The translations under genes were made by a program, and so were the position numbers. Of a DNA stretch of 64,000 nucleotides, positions 8,238 through 17,021 are shown one piece after another. How positions within the stretch are numbered: the stretch's first letter is position 1; each line of letters begins with the position of its first letter. The notes under the pieces were generated by a model. The model was not told the origin of the DNA. It saw only the letters and a list, made by a program, of their open reading frames with translations, and ran no database searches. The DNA comes from Flavobacterium profundi (GTDB taxonomy: Bacteria > Bacteroidota > Bacteroidia > Flavobacteriales > Flavobacteriaceae): NCBI RefSeq assembly GCF_006491645.1, contig NZ_VDCZ01000012.1:87175-151174 (forward strand), given 5' to 3'.

Positions 8238-9230
8238 TTAACCTCTTCCGCCTCTTCCTCCGCTTGAACGTCCACCGCCGCCGCCTGAAGATCTACCACC
8301 TCCATAAGAACCTCCTGAACTTCTTGAGGGAGAGTAACTGCCAGAAGAACGGGTAGATGAAGAACTTCTTGGTGTAGAATAATTAGTGTTTGATCTTGTA
8401 GAACTATTTCTAGGTGTAGAATAATTATTTCTTGTTCCAGAAGTTCTAGGAGAAGAATACGTGTTTCTAGTTCCTGATGAGGTTCTGGTATTAGTGTATG
8501 TGTTTCTATTATTTGAACTTCGGGTAGAATTGAAATTTCTAGTAGAAGTTGCTCTATTGCTATATCTGTTTCCATTAGCAACATAATAACTAGAACCTCC
8601 TCTTGTGCCAGCATTATAAGCTACATGTCTTCTACCGCCTCCATAATATCCGTAATAATTAGAGTAATAAGGACTATAGTATCCACCCCATCCTGGACCG
8701 TACCATGAATTCCATCCCCATCCCCAACTAGGACCATACCATGAATTCCAACCCCAAGAAGAGCCATAATAGGGATAACCCCATCCCCAGCTTGATCCAT
8801 ACCAATTATTCCATCCAATTCCCCAATATGGAGAATACCAATTGTTCCAACCCCAATTGTCATAATAATTCACCGTAACATTACTTGAGTTATTTCCCCA
8901 ACCTGCATATTGTGAATTGGTTTCATAATTTCTATAAACCGTTACAACTGTATCGTTGTTTTCCGATGAATAATCTTCAACATCTGTGAAGTAGGTGTAA
9001 TCATCTTGCATGTCTCTAAATTGTTCTGAATACTTATTGGATTTTTCAATATTTTGTTCAGAATATTTATTATCAACATTACCTTCGTATCTCTGATTGG
9101 ACCCATAAACGCCATCATTATCGTAATAGGATGAGTTTTGGTAGGAACCACAAGAAACGAGTATTGCGCTTATTCCTCCCGCGAGAAAAAATAAGCGAAA
9201 TTTTCTTAAAAATGGTAAATTAGTTTTCAT
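8238..9230 (-). CDS. low-complexity lipoprotein rich in Trp/Gly/Tyr then Ser/Arg/Thr (330 aa)
   Basis: Signal peptide with lipobox LVSC (Cys27) predicts a lipoprotein. After a charged segment (to about residue 115) comes a stretch dominated by WGWNSWYG-like repeats (about 120-200), then a Ser/Thr/Arg/Asn-rich stretch of short repeats such as SGTRN and STPR (about 225-305), and a Gly/Arg-rich end. Related flavobacterial proteins are sometimes labelled 'vitellogenin II precursor', a name with no functional basis. Base composition is GC-richer than the neighbours because of Gly/Arg/Trp codons, which also creates long false frames. Possible surface or adhesive role is inference. Confidence 0.75.
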   Translation of the reverse strand: MKTNLPFLRKFRLFFLAGGISAILVSCGSYQNSSYYDNDGVYGSNQRYEGNVDNKYSEQNIEKSNKYSEQFRDMQDDYTYFTDVEDYSSENNDTVVTVYRNYETNSQYAGWGNNSSNVTVNYYDNWGWNNWYSPYWGIGWNNWYGSSWGWGYPYYGSSWGWNSWYGPSWGWGWNSWYGPGWGGYYSPYYSNYYGYYGGGRRHVAYNAGTRGGSSYYVANGNRYSNRATSTRNFNSTRSSNNRNTYTNTRTSSGTRNTYSSPRTSGTRNNYSTPRNSSTRSNTNYSTPRSSSSTRSSGSYSPSRSSGGSYGGGRSSGGGGGRSSGGRGGRG

Positions 9231-9257
9231 AACGTTTTTTTTTATTGTTGGACATCA

Positions 9258-9265
9258 CAAAAATA
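9258..9265 (-). promoter_or_regulatory. candidate -7 box for the low-complexity lipoprotein gene
   Basis: On the minus strand TATTTTTG fits TAnnTTTG and lies 27 bp upstream of the ATG at 9230. It is 2 bp away from the plus-strand -7 box of proS, so the two divergent promoters overlap. No -33 TTG was found. Confidence 0.35.
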
Positions 9266-9267
9266 GT

Positions 9268-9275
9268 TAGTTTTG
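9268..9275 (+). promoter_or_regulatory. promoter of proS (TAnnTTTG with -33 TTG)
   Basis: TAGTTTTG at 9268 with TTG at 9248-9250, 17 bp apart, fits the Bacteroidota -33/-7 arrangement. It predicts a 5' leader of roughly 45-50 nt before the proS ATG at 9329. Confidence 0.5.
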
Positions 9276-9328
9276 CGTTACATTTAGTTAAAATAAATAT
9301 AAACAAAATTTATGCCAAAACCTAGATA

Positions 9329-10807
9329 ATGAGCAAAAACTTAACAACAAGAGCAGAAGATTATTCAAAATGGTATAACGAATTAGTAGTTAAAGCTGAT
9401 TTGGCCGAGAATTCAGGAGTTAGAGGATGTATGGTTATCAAGCCTTACGGATATGCAATTTGGGAAAAAATGCAAGGAGAATTAGACAGAATGTTTAAAG
9501 AAACAGGTCATACCAATGCATATTTCCCCCTTTTCGTTCCTAAAAGTATGTTTGAAGCAGAAGAAAAAAATGCGGAAGGCTTTGCGAAAGAATGTGCTAT
9601 TGTAACTCATTATAGATTAACCAATGATCCAGAGAAAAAAGGGAAATTAATTGTTGATCCAGAGGCGAAACTAGAAGAAGAATTAATTGTTAGACCTACA
9701 AGTGAAGCAATTATTTGGAGTACATATAGAGGTTGGGTGCAATCTTATAGAGATTTACCATTATTAATCAATCAATGGGCAAATGTAGTGCGTTGGGAAA
9801 TGAGAACTCGTTTGTTTTTAAGAACGGCTGAATTTTTATGGCAAGAAGGGCATACTGCTCATGCAACTCGAGTAGAAGCTATTGAAGAATCTGAAAGAAT
9901 GATGCATGTATATGCAGATTTTGTTGAAAATTTTATGGCTATTCCTGTTGTAAAAGGACTTAAGACAGAATCAGAACGATTTGCAGGTGCAGATGAAACG
10001 TATTGTATTGAAGCTTTAATGCAAGATGGAAAAGCGTTGCAAGCAGGAACTTCTCACTTTTTAGGACAAAATTTTGCTAAAGCTTTTGATGTTAAATTTA
10101 CTAGTAAAGAAGGTAAATTAGAACATGTATGGGGTACTTCATGGGGTGTTTCTACACGTTTAATGGGAGCTTTAGTGATGACTCATTCGGATGATAATGG
10201 TTTGGTTTTGCCTCCAAATTTAGCTCCTATTCAAGTCGTTATTGTTCCCATTTATAAAACGGATGAACAATTTGATGCTATTTTGGAAGAAGTAAATAAA
10301 CTTGTAATTGCTTTACGAAAGCTAAATATTTCAGTTAAGTTTGATAATAGGGATACTCATAAACCAGGTTTTAAATTTGCGGAATGGGAATTAAAAGGAG
10401 TGCCAGTGCGTTTGGCTATTGGTCCAAAAGATTTAGAGAATGGAACTTATGAAGTGGCTAGAAGAGATACATTAAGTAAAGAAGTTGTAAGTAAAGAAGG
10501 AATTGAAGTTTATCTTCAAGATCTATTAGAAACAATTCAAAAGGATTTGTTTACAAGGGCAGTGGATTATAGGACAGCTCATACAACTGAAGTAAATTCA
10601 TTTGAGGAATTTAAAGATGTTTTAGAAAACAAAGGAGGATTTGTTGCAGCGCACTGGGATGGAACAGCAGAAACGGAAGAAAAGATAAAAGATGCAACAA
10701 AAGCAACGATTCGTTGTATTCCATTAGATAGGGTTGATGAAGTCGGAAAGTGTGTATTTACGGGGCTTCCATCCAAAGGAAGAGTGCTGTTTGCTAAGGC
10801 ATATTAA
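9329..10807 (+). CDS. proS: prolyl-tRNA synthetase, archaeal/eukaryal type (492 aa)
   Basis: Charges tRNA-Pro. The class II catalytic core has the motif 2 segment [13 protein letters not shown], and [15 protein letters not shown] and the motif 3 region are intact. There is no editing (INS) insertion between motifs 2 and 3, and a C-terminal domain follows the anticodon-binding domain, so this is the short ProS type shared with archaea, eukaryotes and Thermus rather than the E. coli type. Full length. It has its own promoter and is followed by two tRNA-Glu genes rather than tRNA-Pro. Confidence 0.95.
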   Translation: MSKNLTTRAEDYSKWYNELVVKADLAENSGVRGCMVIKPYGYAIWEKMQGELDRMFKETGHTNAYFPLFVPKSMFEAEEKNAEGFAKECAIVTHYRLTNDPEKKGKLIVDPEAKLEEELIVRPTSEAIIWSTYRGWVQSYRDLPLLINQWANVVRWEMRTRLFLRTAEFLWQEGHTAHATRVEAIEESERMMHVYADFVENFMAIPVVKGLKTESERFAGADETYCIEALMQDGKALQAGTSHFLGQNFAKAFDVKFTSKEGKLEHVWGTSWGVSTRLMGALVMTHSDDNGLVLPPNLAPIQVVIVPIYKTDEQFDAILEEVNKLVIALRKLNISVKFDNRDTHKPGFKFAEWELKGVPVRLAIGPKDLENGTYEVARRDTLSKEVVSKEGIEVYLQDLLETIQKDLFTRAVDYRTAHTTEVNSFEEFKDVLENKGGFVAAHWDGTAETEEKIKDATKATIRCIPLDRVDEVGKCVFTGLPSKGRVLFAKAY

Positions 10808-10857
10808 AAAAAAATAAAAATTTTTCGAAAGTTACTTGCAGGAATAAAAAAAAGTTG

Positions 10858-10865
10858 TAGTTTTG
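10858..10865 (+). promoter_or_regulatory. promoter of the tRNA-Glu pair
   Basis: TAGTTTTG at 10858-10865 with TTG at 10836-10838 (19 bp spacing) fits the Bacteroidota promoter and lies 21 bp before the first tRNA. Confidence 0.5.
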
Positions 10866-10886
10866 CATCCGCATTCGAGAAATAAT

Positions 10887-10958
10887 GGTCCGTTCGTCTA
10901 GGGGTTAGGACGCCAGGTTTTCATCCTGGTAACACGGGTTCGATTCCCGTACGGACTA
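10887..10958 (+). tRNA. tRNA-Glu (anticodon TTC), copy 1
   Basis: A 72-nt cloverleaf. The acceptor stem GGTCCGT pairs with ACGGACT (first pair G-T), the anticodon stem CCAGG/CCTGG encloses the loop TTTTCAT giving anticodon TTC, and the T arm contains GGTTCGATTCC. Discriminator base A; the 3' CCA is not encoded. Confidence 0.95.
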
Positions 10959-10974
10959 CAAATTTAAGCTCAAT

Positions 10975-11046
10975 GGCCCGTTCGTCTATCGGTTAGGACG
11001 CCAGGTTTTCATCCTGGTAAGAGGGGTTCGATTCCCCTACGGGCTA
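10975..11046 (+). tRNA. tRNA-Glu (anticodon TTC), copy 2
   Basis: A 72-nt cloverleaf 16 bp after copy 1, with identical anticodon arm and loop. The acceptor stem differs (GGCCCGT with ACGGGCT), and so do the D loop (TCGGTT for GGGGTT) and the variable/T-stem bases (GAGGGG for CACGGG); all changes keep pairing. Probably co-transcribed with copy 1. Confidence 0.95.
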
Positions 11047-11063
11047 CAAATTAGTTGTGAAAT

Positions 11064-11082
11064 AGTTTTATGAAATAAAACT
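11064..11082 (+). terminator. possible weak terminator or leader hairpin between tRNA-Glu and rpsT
   Basis: AGTTTTAT, loop GAA, ATAAAACT is a perfect 8-bp stem 18 bp after the second tRNA. The stem is AT-only and no long T-run follows, so it may be a processing or leader structure instead. The 158 bp before rpsT otherwise hold nothing I can name. Confidence 0.3.
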
Positions 11083-11204
11083 TTAGTGTCTCAAAGTCTT
11101 ATTTTATTAGTTAAAACCAAAGTGATTATTAAATATAATTGTGGGAGGTTTTTCTTTTTTAACTAGTAGTTTATAATAATTATTACAATTAAAAAAAGTA
11201 CAAA

Positions 11205-11456
11205 ATGGCAAATCATAAATCTGCTTTAAAGAGAATTAGAAGTAACGAGAAAAAAAGAGTGTTAAACAGATACCAACACAAAACAACTCGTAATGCAATC
11301 AAAGCTATTCGTTTAGCAACTGATAAAGCCGATGCTTCTGCTAAATTATCTTCAGTAATTTCAATGATTGACAAATTAGCTAAGAAAAATATTATTCATA
11401 ATAATAAAGCTTCTAATTTAAAATCAAAATTAACGAAGCACGTAGCATCATTATAA
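11205..11456 (+). CDS. rpsT: 30S ribosomal protein S20
   Basis: Binds 16S rRNA in the small subunit. At 83 aa, it is basic and fully helical with the typical start ANHKSALKRIRSNEKKR and the conserved KKNIIHNNKASNLKSKL segment near the C-terminus. Stand-alone gene with its own terminator. The 158-nt leader could host autoregulation as known for S20 in E. coli, but no conserved motif is visible. Confidence 0.97.
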   Translation: MANHKSALKRIRSNEKKRVLNRYQHKTTRNAIKAIRLATDKADASAKLSSVISMIDKLAKKNIIHNNKASNLKSKLTKHVASL

Positions 11457-11484
11457 TTTAGATATTATAATTTTTGAAAATAAT

Positions 11485-11513
11485 AAAAGCTCTCCTATCG
11501 AGAGCTTTTTTTT
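11485..11513 (+). terminator. rho-independent terminator of rpsT
   Basis: AAAGCTCTC, loop CTATC, GAGAGCTTT followed by a T-run, 30 bp after the stop codon. Confidence 0.88.
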
Positions 11514-11579
11514 ATATTATATTTATGTTATTTGTAATTTACTTATTTCATATGTAGTGTTTTATCCAAAAAAATACCT

Positions 11580-11587
11580 TAATTTTG
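11580..11587 (+). promoter_or_regulatory. -7 promoter box of typA
   Basis: TAATTTTG fits TAnnTTTG, 21 bp upstream of the typA ATG. Confidence 0.45.
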
Positions 11588-11608
11588 CACCTTCAAAAAA
11601 ATAGTTAA

Positions 11609-13405
11609 ATGACGTCTATTAGAAACATCGCAATTATTGCACACGTTGACCACGGTAAAACAACTTTGGTTGACAAAATTATGTATCACTGTCAATTATT
11701 TCGTGAAAACGAAAACACAGGTGATTTAATCCTTGATAATAATGATTTAGAGCGTGAGAGAGGGATTACAATTACATCTAAAAATGTATCTGTAATTTAT
11801 AAAGGAACCAAAATTAATATTATTGATACACCAGGTCACGCCGATTTTGGTGGAGAAGTGGAACGTGTACTTAATATGGCTGACGGTGTTTGCTTATTGG
11901 TAGATGCATTTGAAGGGCCTATGCCTCAAACACGATTTGTATTACAAAAAGCAATCAGCTTAGGTTTAAAACCATGTGTAGTAATCAATAAAGTTGATAA
12001 AGAAAACTGTACTCCTGAAGAAGTTCATGAAAAAGTTTTTGACTTAATGTTTGAATTAGGAGCTGAAGAGTGGCAATTAGATTTTCCTACAGTTTACGGT
12101 TCTGCTAAAAACAACTGGATGTCAGATGATTGGAAAAATCAAACTCAAAATATTGAACCATTATTAGATATGGTTTTAGCGAATGTGCCTGCACCTAAAG
12201 TTTCTGAAGGAACGCCTCAAATGTTGATTACTTCTTTAGATTTCTCAAGTTTTACTGGACGTATTGCTATTGGACGTTTGCAAAGAGGTGTTTTAAAAGA
12301 AGGGATGAACATTTCTTTGGTAAAAAGAGATGGGAAAATTATAAAGTCTAAAATTAAAGAATTACATACTTTTGAAGGTTTAGGACGTAAAAAAGTTACA
12401 GAAGTTGTTGCTGGTGATATCTGTGCTTTAGTTGGTTTAGAGGGATTTGAAATTGGTGATACTGTTGCTGATTTTGAAAATCCAGAAGCTTTGGAAACCA
12501 TTGCAATAGATGAACCAACGATGAGTATGTTGTTCACGATTAACGATTCGCCATTCTTTGGTAAAGAAGGAAAATTCGTTACGTCTCGTCACATTAAAGA
12601 TCGTTTAACTAAAGAATTAGAGAAAAATTTGGCATTACGTGTACAAGAAACTGATAGTGCTGATAAATTCTTGGTTTTTGGTCGTGGTGTACTTCACTTA
12701 TCGGTTTTAATTGAAACCATGAGAAGAGAAGGATATGAGTTACAAATTGGGCAACCTCAAGTAATTATTAAAGAAATTGATGGTGTAAAATGTGAACCAA
12801 TTGAAGAATTAACTATCGATTTACCAGAAAATTTATCAGGTAGAGCTGTAGAATTTGTGACCATTCGTAAGGGAGAAATGTTAAGTATGGAACCAAAAGG
12901 AGAGCGAATGATTATTAAATTTAACATTCCTTCTCGGGGAATTATTGGATTACGTAATCAATTGTTAACGGCAACTGCAGGTGAAGCTATTATGGCACAC
13001 CGATTTATTGAATACCAACCCTACAAAGGTGAAATTCCAGGACGTTTAAGTGGTTCTTTAATTTCAATGGAAAATGGTAAAGCAATTCCTTATTCAATTG
13101 ATAAGTTGCAGGAACGTGGTAAATTCTTTGTGGATCCTAATGAAGATATCTACGAAGGTCAGGTAATTGGTGAAAACTCTCGTGGTGATGATATGGTGGT
13201 AAACGTTACAAAGACTAAAAAATTAACGAACGTACGTTCTTCTGGAGCTGATGATAAAGCGAGAATTATTCCTGCTATTAAATTCTCTTTGGAAGAAGCA
13301 TTAGAATACATACAAAAAGATGAGTATGTAGAGGTTACTCCAAAATCGTTACGTTTGCGTAAGATTTATTTAAATGAGAACGACAGAAAACGTTTTAAAA
13401 TGTAA
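11609..13405 (+). CDS. typA: translational GTPase TypA/BipA
   Basis: Ribosome-associated GTPase involved in 50S assembly and stress or low-temperature adaptation. The G domain shows AHVDHGKTT (residues 11-19), the switch region with RERGITI, DTPGH and NKVD, then domain II, the EF-G-like domains III and V and the BipA-specific C-terminal domain. Length (598 aa) is normal. Own promoter; a secreted protein gene follows after 13 bp and may be read through. Confidence 0.96.
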   Translation: MTSIRNIAIIAHVDHGKTTLVDKIMYHCQLFRENENTGDLILDNNDLERERGITITSKNVSVIYKGTKINIIDTPGHADFGGEVERVLNMADGVCLLVDAFEGPMPQTRFVLQKAISLGLKPCVVINKVDKENCTPEEVHEKVFDLMFELGAEEWQLDFPTVYGSAKNNWMSDDWKNQTQNIEPLLDMVLANVPAPKVSEGTPQMLITSLDFSSFTGRIAIGRLQRGVLKEGMNISLVKRDGKIIKSKIKELHTFEGLGRKKVTEVVAGDICALVGLEGFEIGDTVADFENPEALETIAIDEPTMSMLFTINDSPFFGKEGKFVTSRHIKDRLTKELEKNLALRVQETDSADKFLVFGRGVLHLSVLIETMRREGYELQIGQPQVIIKEIDGVKCEPIEELTIDLPENLSGRAVEFVTIRKGEMLSMEPKGERMIIKFNIPSRGIIGLRNQLLTATAGEAIMAHRFIEYQPYKGEIPGRLSGSLISMENGKAIPYSIDKLQERGKFFVDPNEDIYEGQVIGENSRGDDMVVNVTKTKKLTNVRSSGADDKARIIPAIKFSLEEALEYIQKDEYVEVTPKSLRLRKIYLNENDRKRFKM

Positions 13406-13418
13406 TTGAAATTTATTT

Positions 13419-14606
13419 ATGAAAAATACAATTTTTGTAACTTTAATAACTTTAATAAGTTTTTTAGGATTCAGTCAGAAAATAAAAATTAAAAAATCTG
13501 AAATTAAAATTAACGAAACCACCATTGGTAAAGTTACTCCTGTAAAAAAAGGAGAAAAATATGATTATCAGGATGTAAATGGGAATCATTTGTTTTTTGG
13601 AAGTTATTTTACAAAATCATTAAGTGGTTCAGAAGATAAAGTTAATTACATTGAAATTAAAATTAATGAAAATGATGAACCCGCTTCTTTTAATGCTGAA
13701 TCAGATATAAATGATTTGAGTTTAGCTTCTTTTTCTTTCGATAATTCTAGAGAAATTGTACAACAATTATTCAAGAAAGGCTTTGTGAGTGAAGAAGGAG
13801 GTTTCGATATGGATAAAATTACTGCATTTGCATCTTCTAAAGGACAAGCAGATTTAACTCAGTCTTCAACAGTAGAAAGAAAACCTACAGACATTGGCAC
13901 AAATTCAAAAAGTGACGGTACGGGTTTAAGTGCTGCATTAATTGAAAATTTTATAAACGAAAAAGGGGTTTTCACAATTGATGGAGTTGAATATAATGGC
14001 TGGGTAAGTATTATATTTAATCCTTTATCAATGAAAGATGAAGAAAAATTAGAAAATGCTGATTCTAGATTAGTTAATTATATTAAAAATATAAAAGAAG
14101 AAGAATTTGGAAGAAGAGCCATTCTTCATTATACAAAAACTAATTCTAGTGGAGAGAAGCAAGAAGAACTTGTTAGTATAAAATCTAAAACAGGTTTTAA
14201 AATTGCTATTACAAAAGAAGATGGTCAAAACTATGTGTTTACTAGTTATGAATTTGAAGATAATAACCTAATCGGTGAAGGGCTTAGTGTTTTAAAAATG
14301 GCTACTAAAAAAGTTGATGATTCAGCTTTAAGTACAAAAAATGCAGAACCTGTAGTGTTTTTTAATATAATTTCTACTATTGGTGATATTTTAATTTTGC
14401 AAGATCCTGTTACAAATACTTTAGCGGTTAAAATTCCAGCTAATAAAAAAGCTATGTCAATTAACGACATGTTTGTAGGAACGTATCAACCAAAAAATTT
14501 AAAACGTTACTTAGATTGTAAATCTTTAAATAATGAGATTGATACTTTAAAATCAATTTCAGATTTAGAAGCCTTACTGAAAAAATATCAATCTGAATGT
14601 AAATAA
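13419..14606 (+). CDS. hypothetical secreted protein, 395 aa
   Basis: Not recognised. Residues 1-19 form a signal peptide ending GFSQ, so it should be periplasmic or exported. The rest is Lys/Glu/Asp-rich and predicted mostly beta-stranded, with one Cys near residue 365 and another near the C-terminus. There are no repeats and no T9SS sorting domain. It starts 13 bp after typA, probably as a read-through partner without obvious functional link, and ends in a strong terminator. Confidence 0.7.
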   Translation: MKNTIFVTLITLISFLGFSQKIKIKKSEIKINETTIGKVTPVKKGEKYDYQDVNGNHLFFGSYFTKSLSGSEDKVNYIEIKINENDEPASFNAESDINDLSLASFSFDNSREIVQQLFKKGFVSEEGGFDMDKITAFASSKGQADLTQSSTVERKPTDIGTNSKSDGTGLSAALIENFINEKGVFTIDGVEYNGWVSIIFNPLSMKDEEKLENADSRLVNYIKNIKEEEFGRRAILHYTKTNSSGEKQEELVSIKSKTGFKIAITKEDGQNYVFTSYEFEDNNLIGEGLSVLKMATKKVDDSALSTKNAEPVVFFNIISTIGDILILQDPVTNTLAVKIPANKKAMSINDMFVGTYQPKNLKRYLDCKSLNNEIDTLKSISDLEALLKKYQSECK

Positions 14607-14610
14607 TCAC

Positions 14611-14640
14611 AAAACTGCCTTGAAAAAGGCAGTTTTTTTA
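14611..14640 (+). terminator. rho-independent terminator after the 395-aa secreted protein gene
   Basis: AAAACTGCC, loop TTGAAAAA, GGCAGTTTT followed by T residues, 4 bp after the stop codon. Confidence 0.88.
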
Positions 14641-14657
14641 TATTATAATTTATAACT

Positions 14658-15089
14658 ATGAAAGTAAAATTAAAATATGGTGTAGATCAATTGTTGTTTG
14701 GAATGAAGCAAAAAGATGTGGAAGCCATATACGGTAAACCAAACAAACAGTATATTGATGAAGAAGATAATATTGTGTATATGTATAATGCCTATAAAAT
14801 GCGTTTGACTTTTTATGATGAAGAAGAATTACGTTTGGGATATATTACTTCTACCAATGAAAATTTAGAGTTATTTGACACTAAAATAATTGGTAAATCT
14901 TGGAATGAAATACATCAATTATTGCAAAATAACAAGTTGAAGGATTTTGAAACTGAAATTGTAGATGGAACTGAAAATTATTTCTTTGAAGACTCTTGGC
15001 TTTTTGTAAATGTGGATTATAATCAGGTTTTTAAAATAGAAATTGGTGCGGTTTTCACCAATCAAGATGAATTTGATTGGAAATTCTAA
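14658..15089 (+). CDS. hypothetical protein, 143 aa
   Basis: Not assigned. It is acidic and soluble without a signal peptide. The opening LLFGMKQKDVEAIYGKP (residues 12-28) resembles the 'G(M/T)-x-x-x-V-x-x-x-x-G-x-P' start seen in SmpA/BamE-like and some SUKH-like small proteins, but the match is too short for a call. It is a single gene between two terminators. An immunity-type protein is one possibility, but no partner toxin is nearby. Confidence 0.6.
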   Translation: MKVKLKYGVDQLLFGMKQKDVEAIYGKPNKQYIDEEDNIVYMYNAYKMRLTFYDEEELRLGYITSTNENLELFDTKIIGKSWNEIHQLLQNNKLKDFETEIVDGTENYFFEDSWLFVNVDYNQVFKIEIGAVFTNQDEFDWKF

Positions 15090-15109
15090 TGAAATATATT
15101 TAAAAGTAT

Positions 15110-15137
15110 AAAAGCCCTATTAAAGGGCTTTTTTTAT
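15110..15137. terminator. bidirectional terminator between the 143-aa gene and the ClC gene
   Basis: AAAAGCCCT, loop ATTAA, AGGGCTTTT with T-runs on both strands, placed between two convergent genes. Confidence 0.85.
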
Positions 15138-15146
15138 GGTTTAAAA

Positions 15147-16973
15147 TTATTCGATTACCATTTCTTTTAATTGACTTCGATATTTTTCTAAAATCATGGT
15201 TTTGTTAACGAAGCCAATAAAAATACTACCCTTAAAAACAGGTAAAATAGTCGTATCGGTTCTTTCAAATTTATCTAAGACACATTCAATACTTTCATTA
15301 TGCATTATAATTTCTTTTGGAGCCTGCATAATTTCATGAGTGGAAGTATATTTGACTTTAAAAGCTGAAAAAATTAAGGTTCTTATTTTGGTATCATCTA
15401 AATTAATCAAACCTAATAACTCTTTCTTTTCATTAAGTACTGGAAAAATAGTTTCGTCAGAATATTTAATCACTTCCACTAAATTTTCAAGAGAATTTGA
15501 TTCTGAAATTGCCTTATAATTGGTTAAGATGAAATTAGAAATGTGTAAAGAGGTCAATATGTTTTTGTCTTTATCATTGGTAAAAACTTCTCCCTTATCA
15601 GCTAAATGCTTAATGTCGAAAGAATAGGGTTCAAATCGTTTTGAAATTGCAAAACTTACCGAAGAAACAATCATTAATGGTACCATTAAATTATAACCGC
15701 TCGTAATCTCTGCAATTAAGAAAATTGCCGTTAATGGAGCATGGAACAAACCACTTAATACTCCTGCCATTCCTACAAGTGTAAAATTACTTACCGATAA
15801 ATGTTTAGTAATTCCTAACAAATTTGATAATTGAGCGATACAAAAACCTAAATAGGAACCTACAAATAGAGAAGGTGCAAAATTACCACCATTTCCACCA
15901 GATCCTAATGTTAAACCTGTTGCATATACTTTAATCATCATAGTAATACCTACGAAAAATAACAATATCCAGCTATTGGATTTATAATCACTTAACAAGG
16001 TGTTTTCTAATATTTTACTCGGATTTGCATTTGCTAATGTTTTAATACTTTCATATCCTTCACCAAATAAAGACGGGAAAAGGAAAATTAACCCTGCTAA
16101 AAGAGCAGCACCATACAAAGCTCTGCGATATTGACCCATTTTTAAATTAGAAAAATGATGTTCTACTTTTCTAAAAATTCTAGAATAATAAATCGACATA
16201 AACCCAGATAAAAGGCCTAAAATAATGTACTGAGGAATGTTATGGTAATCAAAGGCTTCTCCTTGTTTAAAAACCAAAAGAATGTCTTCATTTAAAATAA
16301 TTGTCGATACAAGTGCACCGGTAGCTGCACTAATCATAATAGGGATGAATGCAGTAATACTAATTTCAGCTAGTACCACTTCAATAGCAAACAGTACGCC
16401 AGCAATTGGTGCATTAAAGGCAGCTGCAATACCAGAAGCTACACCACAAGCTAATAGTAAAGAACGATCTTTATAGGTTAATCTATAATTTTGGGCATAA
16501 TTACTTCCAAAAGCTGCTCCAGTTATGGTAATGGGCGATTCTAATCCTGCGCTTCCTCCTAAACCAACAGTAAACGAGCTGGTTAAAATTTGTGAATACA
16601 TTTGCTTAATAGGCATGATGCTTCCTTTTTTGGCAACTGCATACATAATATGAGAGGTACCTTTTTGTATCGAACCGTCTAGTAATTTTTTTACGATAAT
16701 AACAGTAACCAGTATCCCAATAATTGGTAATATACTATTACTGTAAGGTAAGTGAAGGAGATTGTTAAGATATTGAGCAAAATTATATACTAAATGGGCA
16801 AAGGCTTTTAATATGATTACAGCTAATGCAGATGAAATACCAACCAAAACACATGAAAAATAAATAAATTGTCTTGGGGTTAATAGCGATTTTAGAATAA
16901 AAACGAATCGTTCTAATTTTTTGAAGCTTTTGCCTAAGAATTGAATAATTGATTTTTTTTTCTGTGCTGACAT
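15147..16973 (-). CDS. ClC-family chloride channel/antiporter with C-terminal CBS domains (608 aa)
   Basis: Integral membrane anion transporter. About ten hydrophobic segments span residues 35-455. The signature loops are present in variant form: GSAGLESP (140-147) replaces the usual GREGP, keeping the gating glutamate as Glu145, and GSGGNGGNFAPSLF replaces GxFxP near residue 375. Two CBS domains follow (about 480-600), likely nucleotide-sensing. The gating glutamate suggests either an H+/Cl- antiporter or a gated channel; sequence alone does not decide. Single gene, ends at a bidirectional terminator. Confidence 0.9.
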   Translation of the reverse strand: MSAQKKKSIIQFLGKSFKKLERFVFILKSLLTPRQFIYFSCVLVGISSALAVIILKAFAHLVYNFAQYLNNLLHLPYSNSILPIIGILVTVIIVKKLLDGSIQKGTSHIMYAVAKKGSIMPIKQMYSQILTSSFTVGLGGSAGLESPITITGAAFGSNYAQNYRLTYKDRSLLLACGVASGIAAAFNAPIAGVLFAIEVVLAEISITAFIPIMISAATGALVSTIILNEDILLVFKQGEAFDYHNIPQYIILGLLSGFMSIYYSRIFRKVEHHFSNLKMGQYRRALYGAALLAGLIFLFPSLFGEGYESIKTLANANPSKILENTLLSDYKSNSWILLFFVGITMMIKVYATGLTLGSGGNGGNFAPSLFVGSYLGFCIAQLSNLLGITKHLSVSNFTLVGMAGVLSGLFHAPLTAIFLIAEITSGYNLMVPLMIVSSVSFAISKRFEPYSFDIKHLADKGEVFTNDKDKNILTSLHISNFILTNYKAISESNSLENLVEVIKYSDETIFPVLNEKKELLGLINLDDTKIRTLIFSAFKVKYTSTHEIMQAPKEIIMHNESIECVLDKFERTDTTILPVFKGSIFIGFVNKTMILEKYRSQLKEMVIE

Positions 16974-17021
16974 TAGAAAATTTAAAATTTATGCGAAGTT
17001 AGGGTATAAATGAAAAATACA

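Noticed and set aside
8222..8614. Minus-strand frames of 130 aa (8222-8614) and 80 aa (8621-8863) inside the low-complexity lipoprotein gene
   Set aside because: Produced by the biased repeats of the real gene in another frame.
14658..15089. Toxin-immunity module
   Set aside because: The 143-aa protein resembles small immunity proteins in size and acidity only; there is no toxin or secretion partner next to it.
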